From Psychrobium sp. MM17-31 (lineage in GTDB: Bacteria; Pseudomonadota; Gammaproteobacteria; Enterobacterales; Psychrobiaceae), in contig NZ_JAKRGA010000002.1 in NCBI RefSeq assembly GCF_022347785.1, positions 186,001 to 250,000 on the forward strand: DNA of 64,000 bases, given 5' to 3'. The position numbers and the translations under genes are program-made. The number at the start of each line of letters is the position of its first letter. Positions within the stretch are counted from its first letter, which is position 1. The notes below the pieces were generated by a model. The model saw nothing but the letters and a program-made list of their open reading frames with translations. It searched no databases and was not told where the DNA came from. Below are positions 1-9,116 of the stretch, piece after piece.

Positions 1-591
1 ACCGCCACCACCTGGTTTGCCACCGCCTTTTTTGGTTGTTAAAGCATTGTGGCTCTCGATGATCTCACCTGAGTGAGCATCAACTAAAGCAAACGGACGA
101 GACGGAGTATCAGCGTGGTCGGCAAAATAACTTACTTTATAAGCCAGCATCGCTTTGCCGTCTTTATTAATAATTACTAATTCAGAAGACGGATGCTTTA
201 CCTTAGTGCTTGTGCCATGACCATTTTGCTTTTTAACTAAACGCTCTGCTTCTTTAGCAGAAATACTTGGTTCAACAGACGCTAAGTTGATATCGCGCAC
301 CACATCACCAGACATCGACATCAATTCACCGAAATCGTTTGTCTCAGCGACTAAGTTTTGACCATATACTGGCACGCCCATGTAGTGTTGCTGCATACGA
401 GCCTTGTTAGTGCCTTTTACTGTTTTAAGCGATTTAATTTTTTTGAAGCTGGCATTGCCATTCATTTTTAATGCAGCTTTAACATCATGACCTTTAGCTA
501 ATCCGTTAACCTTTTCTTTTACTGCTGCACTTACTGGGTTCATCATTGCTAATAGTGCAGTTGCTGTTACTAGTTTGGTTGAAATACTCAA
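1..591 (-). CDS. M4 (thermolysin-like) metalloprotease, propeptide part only, cut by window start
   Basis: Only the first 197 codons are present; the gene continues left of the window. I chose the TTG at 591 because an AGGAG ribosome site lies about 8 nt upstream and the product opens with a signal peptide (MSISTKLVTATALLAMM, cleavage near NPVSA-A). The rest resembles the FTP/PepSY propeptide of M4 proteases: a QHYMGVPVYGQNL segment, then an inhibitor-like stretch ending in VDAHSGEIIESHN, then a glycine/lysine-rich linker (KKGGGKPGGGG) leading to the edge. The catalytic HEXXH domain is not in view, so protease identity is inferred from the propeptide. It would be a secreted neutral protease of the vibriolysin/pseudolysin type. 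It diverges from the S8 protease next door. Confidence 0.75.
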   Translation of the reverse strand, partial: MSISTKLVTATALLAMMNPVSAAVKEKVNGLAKGHDVKAALKMNGNASFKKIKSLKTVKGTNKARMQQHYMGVPVYGQNLVAETNDFGELMSMSGDVVRDINLASVEPSISAKEAERLVKKQNGHGTSTKVKHPSSELVIINKDGKAMLAYKVSYFADHADTPSRPFALVDAHSGEIIESHNALTTKKGGGKPGGGG

Positions 592-1004
592 AGGAAACTC
601 TCCTATTGTTATTATTATTGTTCGAATACCATTTGCGGATTCGATGTGTGTAATGACGTTAATAGAATGTTAAATACAACCTTCATCCGCTAGCACTTAA
701 ACGTCAGAAATTCACACAAATCCGTCGTAAAACAACAAAGCGACTACAACACAATACTTATCAAGGACTTACTGCATAAGCAAAGGTTTCCAAACATAAA
801 GAAACACAAATAAACCATTGATTAATAACAAAGTAATGCTCACCAACTTCATTTTTCAAATACATTAATGTCGGAAAAATACGAGTTTTTGACAGCTTTT
901 TACTAGGCATGTTAGCCAGCAATGTTAATATCGTGTGAAAATATGAGCACGCCATTAAGCGAGCCAATAAATTACTTTATTCTCACCACCTATTGGAGAG
1001 CTCC
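592..1004. other. Intergenic region between two divergent secreted proteases
   Basis: About 410 bases with no convincing gene. It must hold the promoters of both flanking genes. A TTGACA box at 889-894 on the plus strand is a possible -35 for the S8 protease, but the matching -10 around 912-918 is poor. A 68-codon leftward reading frame (761-967) has no ribosome site and no recognisable features. Confidence 0.4.
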
Positions 1005-2717
1005 ATGTCACTAAACTGGATTAAAACTACATCGGTAATTGCAGTGGTAACGATTGCCGTTTATTCAATTAGCCAATTTTCGTCATCGCCAAACGAGGCT
1101 GCTCAGCAATCTCACTCTTATATCGTACAAACAAAAAATAAAGCAGCACTACAAGAAATCATGGTGGACTTAGACCTTTTGCCAAGCCATGACTTATCGA
1201 TAATTAATGCCTATGCACTGACACTTAATCAACAGCAACTAGAAACAATTCGCGAGCTTTCAGGCGTGACCATAACTCCCAATGCGACAGTGACACTTGC
1301 TGGCTGGGCCAAAGGAAAAAGACGCTGGCAACCTAAAGCCGATGCTTCACAATTAATCGAAGCCGATAAAGTACACGCTAATAAGATTTATGGTGATAAT
1401 GTCACCATTGGTGTGCTAGATACTGGCTTAGATCAGTTAGCAGGATTAGCAACAGACTTACGCGGACGCGACAAGGTATGGGGTACTTACGACGCGATAA
1501 ACAACACAGTACACAACTTCGAGCGTGAACAAAATGGTCATGGCACTCATGTTGCCAGTCTCGCAGTAAATAGTGATTTTGATATCAATGGTAAAATCTA
1601 CGGCATTGCGCCTAACGCTGCACTTGTTGGTATAAAAGCCTTTGACAGTGAAGGTAAATCAACTTACGCCGATGTTATTCGCGGTATTGCTTGGGCAATC
1701 GATATTAAAGATGTCATTAATCTTCGCGTATTAAATATGTCATTTAGTGGTCCTGCTCAATCTCATTATTGGCAAGATCCACTTAATCAAACTGTGATGA
1801 AAGCGTGGCAAGCGGGTATTGTTGTTGTCGCTTCAGCGGGTAATACAGGTCCTCAGCCAATGACAATTGGCGTGCCAGGCAACGTGCCATACATTATTAC
1901 CGTTGGTGCGATGACAGATAATTACACGCCAAGCGATAAGACTGACGACAAGCTAGCAACTTTCAGCTCGGCAGGACCAACTATTGAAGGCTTTATCAAA
2001 CCAGAAATCGTTGCACCAGGTGGTCACGTTTCTGGGCTAATGGCCTTTGACACCACTATAGTTACCGAACATCCTGAATATCACGATGGCGGTCGTTATT
2101 TTGAAATGTCTGGCACCTCACAAGCAGCGGGTGTTGTTTCAGGCGCCGTAGCGCTGCTGTTAAGTCAGCAACCAGAATTAACACCAGATCAAGTAAAGTG
2201 TCGTTTAATGAACAGCGCACGACCAGCAGTAAATGCGAACGGTTCACTTGCTTATAGCGTATTTCAGCAAGGCGCTGGTATCATCAACGTTAACGATGCA
2301 CTAGCTAATTCGACGCATTGCCCGTCTTCAACTATGGATATCGCTAAAGATATTGCTGGCGAGCAACACTATGTAGGTCCTGCGTTTATTGACGAAAACG
2401 GCAATATCGCCATCAAAGATTCAGACTCACTATACACGTGGAATGTCGCGCAAAAAGAGCTCAGTGGCGACGGATTCATTTGGCGAACTAATTTTGACGT
2501 TGATGGATTTATCTGGCGCACCAACTTCGACATTGATGGCTTTATTTGGCGTACATCGTTTGACAGTAGCAGTGAACTGCTATGGCGCAGTGAATTCGAA
2601 ACAGATGGTTTTATTTGGCGAACTAACGTAGACACCGATGGTTTTATTTGGCGCACAAGTGCCGATATTGACCCTAACGCACCTATCGGTATCAACCGCT
2701 GGGTAGCTCAAGAATAA
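1005..2717 (+). CDS. Secreted S8 (subtilisin-family) serine protease with C-terminal DGFIWRT repeats
   Basis: 570 aa from ATG 1005, chosen over an in-frame TTG at 993 because GGAGAG at 995-1000 sits just upstream of it. An N-terminal hydrophobic segment (about residues 11-25) acts as signal peptide or anchor, followed by an I9-like propeptide (SYIVQTKNKAALQEIM). The catalytic triad of the subtilase family is visible: Asp139 in VLDTGLD, His179 in NGHGTHVAS and Ser372 in MSGTSQAAG, with the oxyanion Asn in SAGNTG. After the catalytic domain the C terminus carries six 11-residue repeats (see repeat entry). A hairpin follows the stop. The enzyme should degrade extracellular protein. What the repeats do is unknown; surface anchoring, secretion or folding are guesses. 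Confidence 0.9.
   Translation: MSLNWIKTTSVIAVVTIAVYSISQFSSSPNEAAQQSHSYIVQTKNKAALQEIMVDLDLLPSHDLSIINAYALTLNQQQLETIRELSGVTITPNATVTLAGWAKGKRRWQPKADASQLIEADKVHANKIYGDNVTIGVLDTGLDQLAGLATDLRGRDKVWGTYDAINNTVHNFEREQNGHGTHVASLAVNSDFDINGKIYGIAPNAALVGIKAFDSEGKSTYADVIRGIAWAIDIKDVINLRVLNMSFSGPAQSHYWQDPLNQTVMKAWQAGIVVVASAGNTGPQPMTIGVPGNVPYIITVGAMTDNYTPSDKTDDKLATFSSAGPTIEGFIKPEIVAPGGHVSGLMAFDTTIVTEHPEYHDGGRYFEMSGTSQAAGVVSGAVALLLSQQPELTPDQVKCRLMNSARPAVNANGSLAYSVFQQGAGIINVNDALANSTHCPSSTMDIAKDIAGEQHYVGPAFIDENGNIAIKDSDSLYTWNVAQKELSGDGFIWRTNFDVDGFIWRTNFDIDGFIWRTSFDSSSELLWRSEFETDGFIWRTNVDTDGFIWRTSADIDPNAPIGINRWVAQE
2469..2669 (+). repeat. Six tandem 33-bp units encoding DGFIWRT-type repeats
   Basis: Inside the S8 protease gene, 67 codons form six units of about 11 residues: DGFIWRTNFDV, DGFIWRTNFDI, DGFIWRTSFDS, a degenerate SSELLWRSEFET, DGFIWRTNVDT and DGFIWRTSADI. 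The IWR core is kept in five of six units and becomes LLWR in the fourth. Codon choice differs between units, so the repeat is not a fresh slippage product and appears to be under protein-level selection. Confidence 0.9.
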
Positions 2718-2725
2718 TCAACGTC

Positions 2726-2749
2726 AATAGCCACCTTCGGGTGGCTATT
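2726..2749 (+). terminator. Hairpin after the S8 protease
   Basis: A perfect 10-bp stem (AATAGCCACC / GGTGGCTATT) with a TTCG tetraloop begins eight bases after the stop codon. No strong T-run follows, so termination is likely but not certain. Confidence 0.55.
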
Positions 2750-2812
2750 ACCTACCAATAATATCCTTTATACTCATCAATGTGTTACCGCCTTTATTAG
2801 GATAATTTTCTA

Positions 2813-5800
2813 GTGCTTTTACGTGTCTTATTAGTTGCTCTATGCTTTTTCACATCCTTTAATACACTCGCCGATAAGCGATTCCTAAAAAGTTTCCCCT
2901 CGACCAATCCACTGTCATATCAATATGTAAAAAGCATGATTCAGGATCGTCAAGGCTTTATGTGGTTTGGTACCCAAGACGGTCTTCATCGATTCGATGG
3001 TTACGATTTTAAAAGCTATCATCACGACGCCCAACAACCCGACTCACTCAGCGCTGATACAATTAGTGCTTTGTTAATCGACAAACAAGGTCAGTTATGG
3101 GTAGCTACACGCGGCGGCGGCATAAGCATATATCAAGAAGCTTCTGACACCTTTATACACTTAAATACTTCATTATCTGAGCATGCACTGAGTAATGATA
3201 ACGTCAATGCATTGCTGCAAGACAGCCAAGGAAATATATGGGCAGGGACCGAAAGTGGCCTTAATAAGATAACTAAGCATGATGATTCTTACGTTATTGA
3301 ACAATTTTATCAACAGCTCGGTAACCGCAAATCACTATCAACAAACATCATTACTAGCCTAACAGAAACTAGCGCCCAAGAAATTTGGGTTGGCACTAGT
3401 GGCGGTGGCATCTCAATATTCTCAGTCGAAGGACAATTTCTCCGTCACACTTCATTACCATTATCAAATAAGCCAAACGAAACAGCCAAGCTTATTAGCA
3501 GTATGCGACAAGACAACCGTGAAAATATCTGGATTGGCACACTGGAAAATGGACTATTTCAGTTAAATAAAAACGGCGATGTTGAGCGCCATTACTATCA
3601 CTCAGCCCCTAAAGCATTTGATATTTCAAGCAACAATATTGAAGATATTTTTGAAGATAGCAGTAAGCAGCTATGGGTCGCAACCGATCAAGGTTTCTTA
3701 GTGAAAAGTAATGAATCGAGTACATTCAATGCTTATCGACATACCAATAATCCGTATAGCCTAAACAATGATTTTGTTTTAAGTTTCTACGAAGATAGCG
3801 ACAACATGATGTGGATAGGCACCTATTCTGGTGTCAATCGCTGGGATCCACTAATGACAACCTTCAATCAGTATAACGCAGCCCTTTATCCACAACTTGC
3901 TGAAGATATCGTTACTGGATTCGCTCAAGACAATGCCCAACGTTTAGTATTTAGCACCTACAGTTCAGGGCTATTCGCATTATCACTGAGCGATAATGGC
4001 ATCAGCCAATTGCCGATTTCTGAATATTTTAAAGATATGCGGATTATGACCTTATTTAGCGATGGCGAATACTTATGGGTAGGGACTCGAACCAAGGGGG
4101 CATACCGGCTTACTATTGCTGACGGTACCATCAATAAATACGTCCATTCTACGACTGATAGCAATACTATTTCTGCCAACAGCATTACCGATATCTATAA
4201 GGACCAATACGGTCAAATGTGGATCGCTACCTATCATCAGGGACTCAATCGACTTAATCAGGACGGCAGTGTAACTCGCTATATCAAGCGAGATGATGAT
4301 ACAAACAAAGGACCAAGTTCAAATCACATTTTGCAAATTCAAGAAGATGCGCTCGGCAATATTTGGTTGGCAACCTATGGCGGCGGCTTAAATAAATTCG
4401 ATCCCCAGACCGAAACCTTTACTCATCTGCTGCATGACGACAATGATGCAACTAGTATTAGTAGCAATCTCGCCTGGATTTTACACGTCGATGACAGCAA
4501 TAATTTGTGGGTTGGTACCCAATCGTCAGGGGTGAATATACTAAGCGCGGACAACATCAAACAACAACGCTATCAATTCCAACACATCGGGGTTAAAGAC
4601 GGTCTTAAGAGCCGAACTATTTACGCCATTAACCAAGATCGCCATGGCAAAATGTGGTTTAGCTCAAACCGTGGGATTTCCAGTTATACACCTCATACCA
4701 AAGTTATTCAGCATTTCGACGCCAGCCATGGCCTCGAAGATCTTGAATACAATCATGGCTCGGCGTTTCGCAGTCGCAATAAAACGCTGTATTTTGGCTC
4801 ATCGAAAGGCTTTGTTGGCATAGATCCCAGCCAGACTAATCCACCCCGTGAAGTTCCAAATATCCAATTAGTAGATATTTTTTCCCTTAACGAATCTATC
4901 AAACTCGATCGATCGCTGCATCAGGTTAGACAACTGACATTTGATTATGATGAACGTTTGATTTCATTCAATTATGTCGGGTTGAACTATAGCGAGCCCA
5001 GCACGACACGGTATAAATACCGTTTACTTGGCTTTGACAAAGAATGGATAGATGCTGGCGCATCGCGAAGAGCTACCTATACCAACTTGCCCCACGGCGA
5101 CTATCAATTTCAAGTGATGGCCACCAGCGATGGAATAGCTTGGAGCCAGCCACAAATTAACTTACATATCACGGTGAATTCAGCGCCGTGGAACACTTGG
5201 TGGGCTTATTTAATTTACACGCTAGTAATCGTTGTCGTATTACTGAGTTACACACGTTTTATCAATCGCAAAGTACAAATAGAACAACAGAAAAAACAAG
5301 AGCTGGCATTACTAGTCAAAGAAAAGACTGAAAAATTTGTCCAGAAAAATGATGAGCTAGCAGCAGCAAATAAACAGCTAGAAGCGCTATCTACGATAGA
5401 TGAGAAAACGGGGCTCTATAGTCGCACCTATCTCGACATTTACATCGAACAATCCACCAAGTTACTAGCGCAGTTCCATCGCAATATCTTACCGATACAG
5501 CGTCAATTACTGCCGCGCTTATACACTGTAATGGTCAAACTCAAGCCAGAACATAGCGCGCAACTGCTTGCAGTATCGGAATTATTGTCATACAGCCGCA
5601 ATACCGACGATTTACTTGTTAAGTGGTCACAAGACAGCTTTATCATTATTGGCTATGAAAAAGATGATAACGCCCGAGAACTTGCTCAACGACTCAGCCA
5701 GCGGCTTAATGAACTATTTTCCAACAGCACAACACCCGCAGTGAGCTATACCTTTTATCCATTTGATGTGGAAAATCCAATAGCGCTCAATTGGGATCAA

Positions 5801-5965
5801 ATAAATGTATTAACTGAACTTGCTGGTGATATCGTCGACGGCGACTTAGAGTTAAGCTGGTTAGGGCTTTATAGCCCCAAATCTCAGCCATTTGATTACT
5901 TACGTTTACTACAAAGCAAAGACAAGCAAGCGCTATTCGATGCTGTGCGATGTAAATACAATTAA
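2813..5965 (+). CDS. Beta-propeller/Y_Y_Y sensor protein with degenerate GGDEF-like domain
   Basis: 1050 aa from GTG 2813 (TAGGAT upstream), with signal peptide MLLRVLLVALCFFTSFNTLA. The periplasmic part has many two-component-regulator propeller repeats (for example DRQGFMWFGTQDGL, SQGNIWAGTESGL, ALGNIWLATYGGGL) to about residue 670. It is followed by a Y_Y_Y domain (YKYRLLGFDKEW, LPHGDYQF), one membrane helix near residues 795-815 and a short coiled coil. The cytoplasmic end begins LSTIDEKTGLYSRTYL at about 858, like the start of a GGDEF domain, but the catalytic signature is replaced by KWSQDSF near 937, so cyclase activity is unlikely. It converges on the hybrid kinase gene. Family knowledge suggests sensing of polysaccharide or peptide ligands; the ligand is unknown here. 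Confidence 0.8.
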   Translation: MLLRVLLVALCFFTSFNTLADKRFLKSFPSTNPLSYQYVKSMIQDRQGFMWFGTQDGLHRFDGYDFKSYHHDAQQPDSLSADTISALLIDKQGQLWVATRGGGISIYQEASDTFIHLNTSLSEHALSNDNVNALLQDSQGNIWAGTESGLNKITKHDDSYVIEQFYQQLGNRKSLSTNIITSLTETSAQEIWVGTSGGGISIFSVEGQFLRHTSLPLSNKPNETAKLISSMRQDNRENIWIGTLENGLFQLNKNGDVERHYYHSAPKAFDISSNNIEDIFEDSSKQLWVATDQGFLVKSNESSTFNAYRHTNNPYSLNNDFVLSFYEDSDNMMWIGTYSGVNRWDPLMTTFNQYNAALYPQLAEDIVTGFAQDNAQRLVFSTYSSGLFALSLSDNGISQLPISEYFKDMRIMTLFSDGEYLWVGTRTKGAYRLTIADGTINKYVHSTTDSNTISANSITDIYKDQYGQMWIATYHQGLNRLNQDGSVTRYIKRDDDTNKGPSSNHILQIQEDALGNIWLATYGGGLNKFDPQTETFTHLLHDDNDATSISSNLAWILHVDDSNNLWVGTQSSGVNILSADNIKQQRYQFQHIGVKDGLKSRTIYAINQDRHGKMWFSSNRGISSYTPHTKVIQHFDASHGLEDLEYNHGSAFRSRNKTLYFGSSKGFVGIDPSQTNPPREVPNIQLVDIFSLNESIKLDRSLHQVRQLTFDYDERLISFNYVGLNYSEPSTTRYKYRLLGFDKEWIDAGASRRATYTNLPHGDYQFQVMATSDGIAWSQPQINLHITVNSAPWNTWWAYLIYTLVIVVVLLSYTRFINRKVQIEQQKKQELALLVKEKTEKFVQKNDELAAANKQLEALSTIDEKTGLYSRTYLDIYIEQSTKLLAQFHRNILPIQRQLLPRLYTVMVKLKPEHSAQLLAVSELLSYSRNTDDLLVKWSQDSFIIIGYEKDDNARELAQRLSQRLNELFSNSTTPAVSYTFYPFDVENPIALNWDQINVLTELAGDIVDGDLELSWLGLYSPKSQPFDYLRLLQSKDKQALFDAVRCKYN

Positions 5966-5975
5966 CAAATTAATT

Positions 5976-6007
5976 GATACTCAGGTCAACTTAGAAACTT
6001 GAGTATC
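5976..6007. terminator. Shared bidirectional terminator
   Basis: GATACTCA at 5976 pairs with TGAGTATC ending at 6007, extending to about 10 bp with a wobble pair around a ~10-nt loop. It lies in the 43-base gap between the convergent propeller-sensor and hybrid-kinase genes and is followed by T-rich sequence on the plus strand. Confidence 0.65.
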
Positions 6008-6008
6008 T

Positions 6009-8975
6009 TTATTCTGCTTCGCGAAGTTGTTCCTGCTGATATTGTTTAGGCGTCATATCAAATGTCTCCTTGAAGCAGCGACCAAAATACGTTTGTGATG
6101 AAAATCCTACGTCTAGTGCGATACGGGAAATTTGTTGCCCCTGTGCTAGCATGGCTTTTGCCTTATACAATCTAACCTCGCGAATAAACTGGCTTAGTGT
6201 AGTGCCTAAGATAGCCTTTACTTTACGCTGCAACTGACGCTCACTCATTGCCATCTCTTTAGCAATAAAATTAACATCTAGCATAGGGTCGCTATGATGC
6301 TGTGTTACCACTTCTTTAAGACGACTAATAAACTTATCTTGCTGCGACGGCTGATTAGTATCGACAAATTCCTGCTCAACACTGTGCTGTAAGTCTTCCC
6401 GTCTCACTTCTTGTTGCTGCTCGTCAAACTGACGCTTAAAGGTTTGTTGCAGCAACGCGCGATTATCTATTAGGTTTTGAATTCGCGTTAATAGCTCATT
6501 ATGTTGGAAGGGTTTCGCCAAGTAATCATCGGCACTCAGGTTAAGTCCCTTTAATTTAGATTCGAGATCAGAGCGCGCGGTTAACAGAATCACCGGAATA
6601 TGTGCGGTTAGACTATCAGCTTTGATCTCATTTAGTACTTCAAAACCATCGATCCCAGTTAGCATCAAATCACAGACGATTAAATCCGGTAAATAGGTTT
6701 TGGCTAATTCCAATCCAACTTCTCCACTGCCCGCCAGCATACAATGGTGTTGTTGCTCGATCACTTGTTTTATGTGCGATTGCATATCTAGGTTATCTTC
6801 TATGACTAGCACAACCTTATGCGAATGAGCTTGCTGTTTAGCGTGAACACTTTGTGGCTCTACAAAGAGCGGTGATAGGTCCCTTTGTAACAGATTCGCA
6901 TCGACAAATTGCTCTTGTGATTTAGCTTCCGCCAACGGCATAGACACACTAAACTTGCTACCAGCGCCAAGCTGGCTATTCACAATCACTTGCCAACCGT
7001 GAGCGTTCACTAACTCATGAACGAGAGATAACCCTATACCAACACCAAATGTCGCGCTCTTTTCATCTGTAGCACGTTGAAAACGTTCAAAGATCTTGGC
7101 TTGCGATTCATCGCTAATTCCCACACCATTATCGATTACATCTAATACCACTGAGTCGTGCTCTCGATGTGTCACTATCGATATTTCTCCGCCACTAGGG
7201 GTATATTTAATTGCGTTAGACACTAAGTTAAACACTATTTTTTCAAAAGCTTGCGCATCACATTCAATCCATAACTCATCATCGACAGCGACACTTAAAT
7301 TCAAATTATGTTGCGATGCTAAACGTTCAAAGGATTCAACAGGGATCGCCATTAATGTAGATAGGCGATAGTGGTGTAACGTTAACTGGGGGTTGTCTCT
7401 CAGGCGCGACAGTTCGAGTAACTGCTCCACCATAGTCACCAACCTCATACCATTGCGTTTAGCAACTTGCATTTCTTTCGCTTGCCCGCTGTTTCCTTGA
7501 GCGCAATAGCGATCGAGAATGCCATTAATGATTGTTAGTGGCGTTCTAAACTCATGAGAAATATTAGCAATAAACTTATCTTTTAATTCTAAGCTTTCGC
7601 GCTCTCGTCGTTTGCGCTCCGTCAAATTAAAAAACGTCATAACGATTAGCGGCTCAGCGTTTCGCTCTGCCCATTGCATCGCCACCTGCACTGGAAATTT
7701 ATGCTGATCAGATCGCAATGCAACGCTTTCTTTACTAATGCCATCAAGGTTGCGTTTGAGCGAATAAACATGACTCTGAAAGTCGAAGAAATAATGCATT
7801 TCGTCATGTTCATCAAATAGCGACTTAACATTCATACCCACCAGCTGTGTCGGCAGACATTGGAACATTTGACTTGCAGCTGGATTAGCCGATAAACAGA
7901 TTCCTTGCGTATCAACCGTCAAGATCGCATTGTTTGACACACTGACAATTGCAGTATCTTCACTATTGATAATGTGCGCTTCCAGCGTTTTTATTTCCGC
8001 AGTCTTAGTTGCGAGTAATTCACTAGTACGTTGCGAATTGGTGCGAAAAATATTTGCGCTCTTTGCCATGCTGAAGCTATTTGAGCTAATCAGGAACGCA
8101 GCACAGATAAACCATAAAACCACGATAATAGATTGCAATAGCTCGCTCACCATATAGGCGGGTTGCTCCACAATTCCTATACCTTGAAACAACGCTAATA
8201 AAACAGTCATGGCCATAATATTAGTGTTGGCATATGCATAAAGATTTGGACTACTTGGTGCAATACTGTTTTTCTTATTTATTGCAAAACGTCGATAATA
8301 AAAAGCAACTAGCGACCACAGTGCCACCATCACCAAAGGAATTACTACTTCGCCTTCCCCTGCATGAAGTTTATGATCGCCATAGCAATTTAGCCAAGAT
8401 AGGCCAATGGCTAACAAAGAAAAAGACAACGCCTTAGCATGTACATCGAATCGACTATTGATAGCGTGTTGTAACAACCTGCCAAACAACAAACTGACTA
8501 CAATATTGTGGAAATATTCGGAAGAAATTGCGGTTTGCGCAGGCTCTTGAGAGTACTCGAGTGGAATCAACACAAAGTAGCCAAATAACATCGCAACAAA
8601 AATTAGCATTGCAAATACGGGGCTTAGCAAAGTCGTAACTTCGTGCTCTTGTCTTCGCGGGATAAACTCAATAGCAATAGCCAAAACCAGATAATGTATC
8701 AGTAACATTGATTCCAGTGCTAACCGAGGAATATCATAGCTAATACTAATAAAATGACTAACCAAAGGCGTTGTCATAGCAATACTCAACAATTGCCAAA
8801 AGAGACTCGTCTTGATCAACGAGGTTGCCGTACTGTAATACAAAGTCACACCACAGCCCAATATCAAAAAGCCCATAATAACAAGCGTGGATGAAATATC
8901 GATAAACTCGCTAGACGCCACACTAATAATTGCTGCAATTAAGACAGTTAAAGGGCTAAGTACATTAAACTTCAT
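6009..8975 (-). CDS. Membrane hybrid histidine kinase with receiver and AraC-type DNA-binding domain
   Basis: 988 aa. The N-terminal ~300 residues form several membrane helices and no periplasmic sensor domain is obvious. A PAS-like segment (about 340-450: NNAILTVDTQGICLSANPAA) follows. The HisKA box is SHEFRTPL with phosphoacceptor His474. The ATPase has an N-box (FNLVSNAIKYTPSGG) and a G1-box (DNGVGIS). The receiver has acceptor Asp769 in VCDLMLTGIDG and Lys in LAKPF. The C-terminal ~100 residues are an AraC/HTH_18 domain (IALDVGFSSQTYFGRCFKE). One protein could therefore sense, relay and bind DNA, as in the hybrid two-component systems of Bacteroidetes. Those carry a propeller sensor in the same chain; here a propeller sensor is encoded by the convergent neighbour. 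Targets are unknown. Confidence 0.9.
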   Translation of the reverse strand: MKFNVLSPLTVLIAAIISVASSEFIDISSTLVIMGFLILGCGVTLYYSTATSLIKTSLFWQLLSIAMTTPLVSHFISISYDIPRLALESMLLIHYLVLAIAIEFIPRRQEHEVTTLLSPVFAMLIFVAMLFGYFVLIPLEYSQEPAQTAISSEYFHNIVVSLLFGRLLQHAINSRFDVHAKALSFSLLAIGLSWLNCYGDHKLHAGEGEVVIPLVMVALWSLVAFYYRRFAINKKNSIAPSSPNLYAYANTNIMAMTVLLALFQGIGIVEQPAYMVSELLQSIIVVLWFICAAFLISSNSFSMAKSANIFRTNSQRTSELLATKTAEIKTLEAHIINSEDTAIVSVSNNAILTVDTQGICLSANPAASQMFQCLPTQLVGMNVKSLFDEHDEMHYFFDFQSHVYSLKRNLDGISKESVALRSDQHKFPVQVAMQWAERNAEPLIVMTFFNLTERKRRERESLELKDKFIANISHEFRTPLTIINGILDRYCAQGNSGQAKEMQVAKRNGMRLVTMVEQLLELSRLRDNPQLTLHHYRLSTLMAIPVESFERLASQHNLNLSVAVDDELWIECDAQAFEKIVFNLVSNAIKYTPSGGEISIVTHREHDSVVLDVIDNGVGISDESQAKIFERFQRATDEKSATFGVGIGLSLVHELVNAHGWQVIVNSQLGAGSKFSVSMPLAEAKSQEQFVDANLLQRDLSPLFVEPQSVHAKQQAHSHKVVLVIEDNLDMQSHIKQVIEQQHHCMLAGSGEVGLELAKTYLPDLIVCDLMLTGIDGFEVLNEIKADSLTAHIPVILLTARSDLESKLKGLNLSADDYLAKPFQHNELLTRIQNLIDNRALLQQTFKRQFDEQQQEVRREDLQHSVEQEFVDTNQPSQQDKFISRLKEVVTQHHSDPMLDVNFIAKEMAMSERQLQRKVKAILGTTLSQFIREVRLYKAKAMLAQGQQISRIALDVGFSSQTYFGRCFKETFDMTPKQYQQEQLREAE

Positions 8976-9064
8976 AAACTTAAGCCTTACTTAAGGTAAG
9001 TGTTTTTATTGCCTCCATCATACTACCACTATCACAAAATGTAAGATTAAAGTGCTTAGTTACG

Positions 9065-9088
9065 AAAAAAGCCCGCAACACGCGGGCT
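9065..9088 (-). terminator. Terminator of the DUF417-like gene
   Basis: AGCCCGC / GCGGGCT stem with a 5-nt loop. Read leftward it is followed by six T residues (the A-run at 9065-9070), a standard intrinsic terminator. Confidence 0.85.
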
Positions 9089-9116
9089 GGTTTCATTTTT
9101 AGTTTAACTAAACGTT

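Noticed and set aside
761-967. 68-codon leftward frame between the two proteases
   Set aside because: No ribosome site, no recognisable domain; lies in a promoter region.
2369-2695. 108-codon antisense frame under the S8 protease
   Set aside because: Produced by the 33-bp repeat on the opposite strand; its own repeats simply mirror the IWR units.
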